The translations under genes and the position numbers were made by a program. From contig JANNVK010000202.1 of NCBI GenBank assembly GCA_031414415.1, positions 1 through 24,660 of the forward strand: a stretch of 24,660 nucleotides of DNA. The letters are read 5' to 3'. This stretch comes from JANNVK01 sp031414415. GTDB lineage: Bacteria; Acidobacteriota; Blastocatellia; Pyrinomonadales; Pyrinomonadaceae. Of the stretch, positions 7,879 to 13,734 are shown piece by piece (position 1 is the first letter of the stretch; each line of letters begins with the position of its first letter). The notes beneath the pieces were generated by a model that searched no databases, was not told where the DNA came from, and saw only the letters and a program-made list of their open reading frames with translations.

Positions 7879-8265
7879 CTACCAACCTCCGAGATAACCT
7901 TCTTCGTCGGGTTTTGAAAGATAATTTACAAAAGCATTCGGAACACCTGCTTTTACAACAATTTCTTTGCATTCAACAAAACTTTGAGCCGTGCCGAGCA
8001 ATCTGTCGCCATCTAAAGCAACAAATTGTCCGCCGTATTTTGCTTGATTTGCTTTAAGCCAATTCATTCGTTTTTGTCTCATTTCCTCACTTGGTATTTC
8101 CACTCCACTTGTTGTTTGATTTAGTGAAAACTCTGACCAAGTTTCAGTTTCAACTTCCCTCAGTTGGTTCTTTTGAGCAACAAATTCAACATAATCAAGT
8201 ATTTCCGTCTGCACCGAAACCGGCAAACTTGCAATTTTTTGTGTAATTTTTTCGGCAACTATCAT
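7879..8265 (-). CDS. DUF2281-like plus DUF5678-like small protein
   Basis: A 128-aa protein in two parts. Residues 1-35 (ITQKIASLPVSVQTEILDYV) match the DUF2281 style found in small antitoxin-like proteins. Residues about 68-128 (W..ANQAKYGGQFVALDGDRLLGTA...GGW) match the DUF5678 style. A charged linker joins them. The gene has a good GAGG ribosome binding site about 9 nt before the ATG. It leads a three-gene minus-strand run: this gene, the retropepsin-like protease one base later, and the radical SAM protein after 4 nt. The first two look like a small self-contained module, perhaps a toxin-antitoxin-like or regulatory pair cleaved by the protease, but that is inference from size and packing only. 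Confidence 0.78.
   Translation of the reverse strand: MIVAEKITQKIASLPVSVQTEILDYVEFVAQKNQLREVETETWSEFSLNQTTSGVEIPSEEMRQKRMNWLKANQAKYGGQFVALDGDRLLGTAQSFVECKEIVVKAGVPNAFVNYLSKPDEEGYLGGW
7886..7890 (-). promoter_or_regulatory. Shine-Dalgarno GGAGG that decides a TTG start
   Basis: GGAGG on the minus strand lies inside the last codons of the upstream gene, eight nt before TTG at 7877. It is among the strongest ribosome binding sites in the window, where many genes have none. Confidence 0.75.
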
Positions 8266-8279
8266 AAGTTTTACCTCGC

Positions 8280-8287
8280 ATTATAAT
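8280..8287. promoter_or_regulatory. Palindromic -10-like ATTATAAT between divergent genes
   Basis: ATTATAAT gives a perfect TATAAT on both strands: minus 8285-8280 towards the DUF2281/DUF5678 gene and plus 8282-8287 towards the 8358 gene. No convincing -35 lies 16-18 nt away on either side. For the minus gene the resulting leader would be only about 8 nt. Possible, not secure. Confidence 0.22.
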
Positions 8288-8357
8288 AGTTTACCAAAAA
8301 GTAATGATTTAGGAAAAGTATTTTGCAGAAAGTTATTTTTTAGTCAATAATTCAATT

Positions 8358-8972
8358 ATGTCAAATAATATAAAAGATTTTGAAACTTACGAAGAAAGAG
8401 ATGAAGCTGCTGAGGGATTAGTCAAGTTAAAAGGATGGCAAATTGGAAAAAGACTTGAAAAATTTGAAGTTTCAATTTTAATTTTTCGAGGGAACTTTGA
8501 TGATTTAATGAACAAAATAGGACTGTTTAAAAGTCCTGCGTCATTAGTTTTGCACGATGTGAGAAATTCAGATGAATTACACAACTTTTTTATTGAAATA
8601 ACAAGATTTATCCATAATTATCTTGCTTCGGCTATGACTTTAGTTGAACATACAAGAATTTTAAAACGAGAACTTTATGAGAATAATGCTCTACATCAAG
8701 AATTTAGTGGTGAATATGATGCTAAAATAAATCAGATGTTTGTTGAAAACTCCCTACACCCATTCTGGCAAGGGTTACGAAATTACATTCTTCATAAAGA
8801 ACTACCCATAGTGTGTAGTGAGCTAGATTTAAATAATTTGGAGAGCAACCTGCTTATAGATATAGTTAAGTTACGAGAAAACTTTGATTGGAGTACGCCC
8901 GCAACAAAATACTTGGATTCTTGCAATGATAGTGAGCCTATAGATAAAGTTTCGTCAGTTCGAAGTTCATAG
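8358..8972 (+). CDS. Unknown soluble protein, probably frameshifted near its C terminus
   Basis: I do not recognise the family. The 204-aa product is soluble, helical and rich in charged and aromatic residues, with a block FFIEITRFIHNYLASAMTLVEHTR and a conserved-looking FWQGLRNYILHKELPIV. No catalytic motif or signal peptide is evident. The last few residues after IDK (VSSVRSS) look like out-of-frame noise. The next frame, open from 8944 to a TAA at 9040-9042, continues with a plausible charged helix, RQFEVHREELKEANELQERI. A one-base loss would join the two into about 225-230 aa. The gene stands alone, divergent from the DUF2281/DUF5678 operon and convergent with the HNH gene, and has no Shine-Dalgarno. 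Isolated position plus damage suggest accessory DNA. Confidence 0.7.
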   Translation: MSNNIKDFETYEERDEAAEGLVKLKGWQIGKRLEKFEVSILIFRGNFDDLMNKIGLFKSPASLVLHDVRNSDELHNFFIEITRFIHNYLASAMTLVEHTRILKRELYENNALHQEFSGEYDAKINQMFVENSLHPFWQGLRNYILHKELPIVCSELDLNNLESNLLIDIVKLRENFDWSTPATKYLDSCNDSEPIDKVSSVRSS

Positions 8973-9042
8973 GGAAGAACTTAAAGAAGCAAATGAGTTA
9001 CAAGAACGCATTTCTAATTCAAAATGGACTCCTAAATTCTAA
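8944..9042 (+). pseudogene. Displaced C-terminal segment of the 8358 gene
   Basis: This frame has no start codon of its own at a useful place. It opens at 8944 and runs 32 codons to TAA at 9040-9042. It encodes a charged amphipathic stretch ending SNSKWTPKF, which fits as the natural tail of the preceding protein after a one-base shift around 8947-8952. It could be a true mutation, an assembly error in the AAAG/TTTC run, or rarely a programmed frameshift. Confidence 0.6.
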
Positions 9043-9054
9043 ATGATTAATGAA

Positions 9055-9462
9055 TTAGAAAACTCCCAATTCAATCAACAACTGCCGTTGCTCGATTCTT
9101 TCTTCGCTATTAAGTTGCAAAATTTTCGCAGTAACTCTTGCTTCGGGTGTAAGTGAAACAATTTCAGCGTTTTGCATTTGAAAATGCTCAGTCCAAATAT
9201 GAGTTCGCGGATTAAAAAATGAGGTTAAATTTCCTGTTAAGTCGTCATAGCTGGTGATGTCAGTTCCTTTGTGGCGATTGCAGTCAAAACAGGCTAACGC
9301 TAGATTTTCCAAAGTGTTCTCTCCATTATGTTTACGAGAAATAATGTGGTCAGGCTCATGTTTTAGTTGGATTGGAAGCTGGGGTAATTTGCAATATTCG
9401 CAACGATAATTTGCTCTTTTTTCAACTTCTTTTCTAATTCTTTCTGGAATATATCTGGACAT
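9055..9462 (-). CDS. HNH endonuclease
   Basis: A metal-dependent nuclease of the HNH_5 style, 135 aa from the chosen start. It has a zinc knuckle C21-x2-C24, the HEPDHIISRK block with the catalytic HNH-type His39, the structural Asn in ENLALAC at about 53, and a second knuckle C58-x2-C61 in CFDCNRHKG. The frame opens further upstream, but ATG at 9462 overlaps the TAA of the upstream gene by one base (TAATG), which marks translational coupling, and gives a natural MSRYIPERIR start. The partner is the 114-aa protein immediately upstream. The target is unknown: restriction, homing, or toxin-like DNA cleavage are all open. It converges on the frameshifted 8358 gene. Confidence 0.87.
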   Translation of the reverse strand: MSRYIPERIRKEVEKRANYRCEYCKLPQLPIQLKHEPDHIISRKHNGENTLENLALACFDCNRHKGTDITSYDDLTGNLTSFFNPRTHIWTEHFQMQNAEIVSLTPEARVTAKILQLNSEERIEQRQLLIELGVF

Positions 9463-9806
9463 TATTTTGTGAGTTTCAAAATTTGAGCGGAAAGATGAAA
9501 GCAAATGTTATTAAATTTTTGCCATTCCTCTAATTCAGCATTTTCTTTTGAATTGAGTGCCGCAACTCCATTTCTGTAAAGTAATTCCGAAACTCTGTTT
9601 TGTGATTCGTCGGAGATTTTATATTTCAAAACTTTAGTTGAGTTTGGTTTATTAGATAAAAAAGCAATCAGTTCATCAGATGCTTTTTTGACTTGAGTAT
9701 ATCTGAAATTTGTTACACTAAGTTCAATAATTGTTGGCAACCAATTACTAATTGGTTGGATTTGTTGAGCAAGTGAATTTGGAATTTGTAGAGTTAATTC
9801 AACCAT
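9462..9806 (-). CDS. Small protein coupled to the HNH nuclease, antitoxin-like layout
   Basis: A 114-aa protein beginning VELTLQIPNSLAQQIQPISNWLPTII, which has the look of a short DNA-binding or antitoxin N terminus (a beta strand then a helix with the pattern LxIPxxLAxQ). The rest is helical and ends in a charged region, EWQKFN. I recognise the same order, a LxIPxxLAxxLxP protein followed by an HNH nuclease, from cyanobacterial genomes, so this looks like a mobile or conserved two-gene module; the function of the small protein is not established. It overlaps the nuclease gene by one base. It is preceded by a 12-bp hairpin that ends rpoD transcription, so it probably has its own promoter, which I could not identify. 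Confidence 0.72.
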   Translation of the reverse strand: MVELTLQIPNSLAQQIQPISNWLPTIIELSVTNFRYTQVKKASDELIAFLSNKPNSTKVLKYKISDESQNRVSELLYRNGVAALNSKENAELEEWQKFNNICFHLSAQILKLTK

Positions 9807-9850
9807 AACGAATTAATATTAGTTCAAAACAATTTTTAGTAAATAAATTT

Positions 9851-9882
9851 GCGACTTGAAATCTTTTATAATCTCAAATCGC
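9851..9882 (-). terminator. Likely terminator after rpoD
   Basis: A 12-bp stem (GCGATTTGAGAT with ATTTCAAGTCGC, two G-U wobbles) and an 8-nt loop lie 9 nt after the rpoD stop on the minus strand. The tail is only moderately T-rich (AAATTTATTT), so efficiency is uncertain. Confidence 0.55.
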
Positions 9883-9890
9883 AATAAATA

Positions 9891-11615
9891 CTACGCTTTT
9901 CCTTCCAAAAAAGCCTTCAATCTTCTTGAACGCGATGGATGTCGTAATTTTCTTAATGCTTTTGCTTCAATTTGTCGGATGCGTTCGCGAGTAACTGCGA
10001 AATGTTGTCCAACTTCTTCGAGCGTGTGTTCCGAACCTGTATTTCCGAGTCCAAAACGCATTTTGATAACTTTTTCTTCACGTGGCGTAAGCGTTGCTAA
10101 AACTTCGTCCGTGATTTCTCGTAGGTTCATCACGGTCACAGATTCAGCCGGATTCAAAATAGAACGATCTTCGATAAAATCGCCTAAATGTGAATCTTCT
10201 TCTTCACCAATCGGAGTTTCCAAGCTGATCGGTTCTTGGGCGATTTTCAACACTTTTCGAACTTTCGAAACTGGAATATCCATTTTGCGTGCGATTTCTT
10301 CCGATGAAGGTTCGCGTCCGAGTTCTTGCACCAATGCACGCGAAGTTCGAATCAATTTATTGATTGTTTCGATCATATGAACCGGAATTCGAATTGTTCG
10401 AGCTTGGTCGGCAATTGCCCGCGTAATCGCTTGACGAATCCACCAAGTTGCGTAAGTAGAGAACTTATAGCCGCGTCGCCATTCGAATTTATCGACGGCT
10501 TTCATCAAACCAATGTTGCCTTCTTGAATCAAATCGAGGAATTGCAAACCACGATTTGTGTATTTCTTGGCAATCGATACAACGAGTCGTAAGTTGGCTT
10601 CAACGAGTTCGCGTTTGGCTTGCCCAGTGTCGCGTTCGCCAATTTCGATGGTTTGAAACGAACGTTTGATGTCAATTGGTGCAACATGGAATTTTTCATC
10701 CATTTCCACGAGCTTTGCTTTTGAATCAGAAATTTTTGTATTCAAAACCTTTTTCTCATCAGGCGTGAGTTTCATTTCAAGACGCTCTTCTGCTTTCTTG
10801 ATGTCTTTTTCGGTTTTTCTAATATCAACACTAACTTTTCTTATTGCATTAATAAGTCTCTGACGCGATTTCTCGGTCAAATTTAAATGCTTAATTTCAT
10901 CAGCAATTTCCAATCTCGCACGAGCAATTTGTCGTTTGAGTCGAAGTAATTTCTTTGTTTGCTTGCCTTTAGCTTTTCTATATTCTTCACGAAATTCAGC
11001 TAAAATTCTCAATGCTTGGCGATAATTGACGGAAATATTTGCAATTCCTTCAATTGTCCAACGCATATATTCGTCGGCTTTATCTTCTTCGCCAGTTAAT
11101 TCGGCTTGCTCAGAAAATGTCACAGTTTCACGAATTGTGCTTTTGCCAGATTGTAAATCTTCACCAATTCTAATCAATTCTTCGGCAGCAATCGGCGAAC
11201 GTGTAATTGCTTTTTTGGTTTTAATTTGTCCGCGTTCAATTCGTTTTGCGATGACAACTTCGCCTTCGCGTGTTAAAAGCGGAACAATTCCCATTTCTCT
11301 TAAATATAAGCGAACAGGATCGTTAGTTTTATCCAAAGTTCCGGCTGAGAGGTCAAGATCAACTTCGTCGTCGTCGTCTTCATCTGCTTCATCGACTGCC
11401 AATGTTGGCACTTTCTCGAGTAAATGCGAATCGGAATCGCCAATCGCAACACTCGAACCGTCCAATCTTTGCAAAACGTCTTCAATATCTTCCGGTGAAA
11501 CCATACCATCCGGAATTTCACGGTTCAGATCGTCGTATGTCAGAAAATTCTTCTTATCTCTGCCAAGTTCGAGCAATCTATCTACCAATTCATCTTTTTG
11601 TTCGTAGTCATTCAT
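9891..11615 (-). CDS. rpoD: RNA polymerase primary sigma factor (sigma-70)
   Basis: Housekeeping sigma factor that directs RNA polymerase to -10/-35 promoters. At 574 aa it has region 1.1 (about 9-60), an acidic stretch (76-90, DEADEDDDDEVDLDL), region 1.2 from about 97 (DPVRLYLREMG), a long non-conserved region of about 190 residues, region 2 (DLIQEGNIGLMKAVDKFEWR, then YKFSTYATWWIRQAITRAIA), region 3, and region 4 ending TRERIRQIEAKALRKLRHP near the C terminus. The preceding gene is dnaG, the classic dnaG-rpoD order, but no rpsU is present upstream. The gap to dnaG is 96 nt. A hairpin after the stop (9851-9882) probably terminates it. Confidence 0.97.
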   Translation of the reverse strand: MNDYEQKDELVDRLLELGRDKKNFLTYDDLNREIPDGMVSPEDIEDVLQRLDGSSVAIGDSDSHLLEKVPTLAVDEADEDDDDEVDLDLSAGTLDKTNDPVRLYLREMGIVPLLTREGEVVIAKRIERGQIKTKKAITRSPIAAEELIRIGEDLQSGKSTIRETVTFSEQAELTGEEDKADEYMRWTIEGIANISVNYRQALRILAEFREEYRKAKGKQTKKLLRLKRQIARARLEIADEIKHLNLTEKSRQRLINAIRKVSVDIRKTEKDIKKAEERLEMKLTPDEKKVLNTKISDSKAKLVEMDEKFHVAPIDIKRSFQTIEIGERDTGQAKRELVEANLRLVVSIAKKYTNRGLQFLDLIQEGNIGLMKAVDKFEWRRGYKFSTYATWWIRQAITRAIADQARTIRIPVHMIETINKLIRTSRALVQELGREPSSEEIARKMDIPVSKVRKVLKIAQEPISLETPIGEEEDSHLGDFIEDRSILNPAESVTVMNLREITDEVLATLTPREEKVIKMRFGLGNTGSEHTLEEVGQHFAVTRERIRQIEAKALRKLRHPSRSRRLKAFLEGKA

Positions 11616-11711
11616 AAAAACTTAGATTAAATCTATCCTAAAATCGTTGTTAAAACTGTCATAATTAGTTGAATCGTTTCTTTTCATCTATAAGTAAGAA
11701 ACCATAAACAA

Positions 11712-13547
11712 CTAATTTACGTGATTCTCTAAAGAACGTTTCATTTTTGCGAGGTTTATTTGTTCTCTCACAAGTGAATCACGTAACTCAAATTCGCCTA
11801 ATTGTTCAGCGGCGGTTAATTCCTGATTTATTTCCCAAATCCGCCGATTTATTGCCATTGCACGTAAAATTGAATGACAATTCTCAGCTTCTCGTAAAGA
11901 ATCGTCAATTGCTTCACCATTTGCTCTGGCAGATTCGCTCATTAAAATTATCGGCAAAATATCTTGAGCGGAAAAATCTTCATCGGTTAATTCTAGCAAT
12001 GTCGCAGAATCAAAGTTTAACTTCTTTTGGTAAATATCAAGCATCGCGTGAAATATTGATGCGGTTGCAAGTGCTTCAAAATCAGTTACTTCAAGCGATG
12101 GTAGAATTAATTCTCGAAGTTCTCCATCATTAATTAAAAGTTCCAAAAGACGTTGCTCCGCAATTGTCAAACGGACATTGGTCGCACGAGCAATCGACTT
12201 CTTAATATTTGCGGAATCAATATTTGTTCCGAGTTTTACTGTTTTCCAAAGATCGCGTTTTAAAGTTTCTTCTTCGACACGCAAAAAATTCATTGCTTGG
12301 TCAAAACTGTCGCGTTTCTGAATTGAATTGCGAACAGCACAAATTAGCGGTAAAACGTCTTCAATTGCTTCAGCCTTTTGTTTTGGCAAAGCAAGATTAC
12401 GGTCACGCACTGAATTTTCCAGAACAAATTGGAGATAAGGAAAAGCCTTTTGATACTTATCTCGATATGCTTGAATACCGTTAGCACGAATAAAATCGTC
12501 AGGATCTTGTCCGTTTGCCAGAATCAAAACGTCAATTTCAAAATCTTGAGCCAACAGAGGTATCAGAGCCTTTCGTGCAGCTTTTACACCAGCAACATCT
12601 CCATCATAATTCACAACTGTTTTACGAGCAAACCGCGATAAAAGTTTCGCTTGTTCAGGCGTGAACGCAGTTCCTAAACTCGCAACACAAATTCTCACGC
12701 CAGATTGGTAAAGAGCAATTAAATCAAGATAGCCTTCAACAATAATTGATGTTTTTTTACTCTTTATTTCATCTTTGTTTTGGAAAATTCCATAGAGATT
12801 ATTACCTTTTATATACGCCGCCGTTTCTGGCGAATTTAGATATTTTGGCTCACCTTTATCCAAAATTCTGGCTCCAAAAGCAATCGGTTTTCCGTTAATA
12901 TCAAGCACCGGAAACATTATTCTGCCACGAAAGCGATCATAAACACGGTCTTTTTCGTCATTTCTCGAAACTAAGCCTGAAAGTTGAATTAATTTATCAT
13001 CAGCACCTTTTTCTTTTAATAAATTCATTATTGAATCCCAAGAATCAGGGGCATAACCAATAGCAAATGTATCAATTGTTTCGCGATTTATTCCGCGATT
13101 TTCAAGATATTGCCGAGCTTGTTTTCCAGACTTTTGGTTCAGATTATCTTTCCAAAATTCCATTGCCCAAGTGTTAAGTTGAATAACTTCATCAGCGAGT
13201 TTTTTCTTTTCCTCAGATTTCTTTTTTGATTGCTGAAATTGTTTATCGTCAATTGGTTCAGGTAACATTATGCCTGATTTATCAGCGACAATCTGGATAG
13301 CTTCTGGAAACGAAACTCCTTGTGTTTCCATCAAAAAATTGAAAACAGTTCCAGATTTTCCGCACCCAAAACATTTATAAAATCCTTTACTTTGAGCAAC
13401 AGAAAATGATGCTGTTTTTTCTCCATGAAACGGACAATTTCCCCACCAATTTGATCCTTTTTTCTTGAGCGGAACTGACGCTTCAATAATCCGCACGATG
13501 TCAGCACGAGATTTTAGGTCATCAATAAATTGTTGCGGATAAATCAT
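11712..13547 (-). CDS. dnaG: DNA primase
   Basis: Makes RNA primers for chromosome replication on the replisome with DnaB. The 611-aa protein has the N-terminal CHC2 zinc ribbon (C38, H41, C59, C62; CPFH and CFGC), the catalytic core, and the TOPRIM domain with VEGYLDL (Glu271) and YDGD (315-317) for metal binding. The C-terminal third is diverged and presumably contains the helicase-binding domain. It precedes rpoD. A perfect -10 TATAAT at 13628-13623 suggests a transcription start near 13616, giving a 5' leader of about 70 nt that contains the whole heptamer array. There is no Shine-Dalgarno: on the coding strand the 40 nt before the ATG are pyrimidine-rich (ACTTTTT units). Confidence 0.96.
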   Translation of the reverse strand: MIYPQQFIDDLKSRADIVRIIEASVPLKKKGSNWWGNCPFHGEKTASFSVAQSKGFYKCFGCGKSGTVFNFLMETQGVSFPEAIQIVADKSGIMLPEPIDDKQFQQSKKKSEEKKKLADEVIQLNTWAMEFWKDNLNQKSGKQARQYLENRGINRETIDTFAIGYAPDSWDSIMNLLKEKGADDKLIQLSGLVSRNDEKDRVYDRFRGRIMFPVLDINGKPIAFGARILDKGEPKYLNSPETAAYIKGNNLYGIFQNKDEIKSKKTSIIVEGYLDLIALYQSGVRICVASLGTAFTPEQAKLLSRFARKTVVNYDGDVAGVKAARKALIPLLAQDFEIDVLILANGQDPDDFIRANGIQAYRDKYQKAFPYLQFVLENSVRDRNLALPKQKAEAIEDVLPLICAVRNSIQKRDSFDQAMNFLRVEEETLKRDLWKTVKLGTNIDSANIKKSIARATNVRLTIAEQRLLELLINDGELRELILPSLEVTDFEALATASIFHAMLDIYQKKLNFDSATLLELTDEDFSAQDILPIILMSESARANGEAIDDSLREAENCHSILRAMAINRRIWEINQELTAAEQLGEFELRDSLVREQINLAKMKRSLENHVN

Positions 13548-13553
13548 TAAGAA

Positions 13554-13592
13554 AGTAAAAAGTAAAAAGTAAAAAGTAAAAAAGTGAAAAGT
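13554..13592. repeat. Short heptanucleotide array, AGTAAAA units
   Basis: Four exact AGTAAAA units (13554-13581), one extra A, then an AGTGAAA unit with flanking bases. It lies 7 nt upstream of the dnaG ATG, inside its probable 5' leader, where the sense strand reads ACTTTTT. The AGTGAAA unit is the same as the unit of the 1-94 array read on the minus strand. Confidence 0.9.
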
Positions 13593-13622
13593 AGTCAGTT
13601 TAACTTTAAGTTTAACATCAAG

Positions 13623-13651
13623 ATTATAAATGTAACATTAACTTAAACGAA
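13623..13651 (-). promoter_or_regulatory. Candidate dnaG-rpoD promoter
   Basis: A perfect TATAAT at 13628-13623 (minus). The hexamer 17 nt upstream is TTCGTT (13651-13646), a poor -35. The start site would be near 13616. The AT-rich setting raises the chance of a fortuitous match. Confidence 0.38.
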
Positions 13652-13683
13652 GAAAATACTTGGGTTCTAATTTTTTTCTGAAA

Positions 13684-13711
13684 ACAAAAAAGAGCCGAAG
13701 AATTCGACTCT
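13684..13711 (-). terminator. Intrinsic terminator of the ECF-sigma/peroxidase operon
   Basis: On the minus strand a 9-bp stem AGAGTCGAA/TTCGGCTCT (one G-U), a 3-nt loop and then TTTTTGTTTT. It lies 24 nt after the stop of the peroxidase gene and separates it from the dnaG promoter. Confidence 0.92.
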
Positions 13712-13734
13712 GATTCGTTAAATTGATTATCATT

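Noticed and set aside
9856..10380. 174-aa plus-strand open frame over rpoD
   Set aside because: Antisense shadow of the conserved C-terminal rpoD regions; Ser/Arg-rich and unlike any protein.
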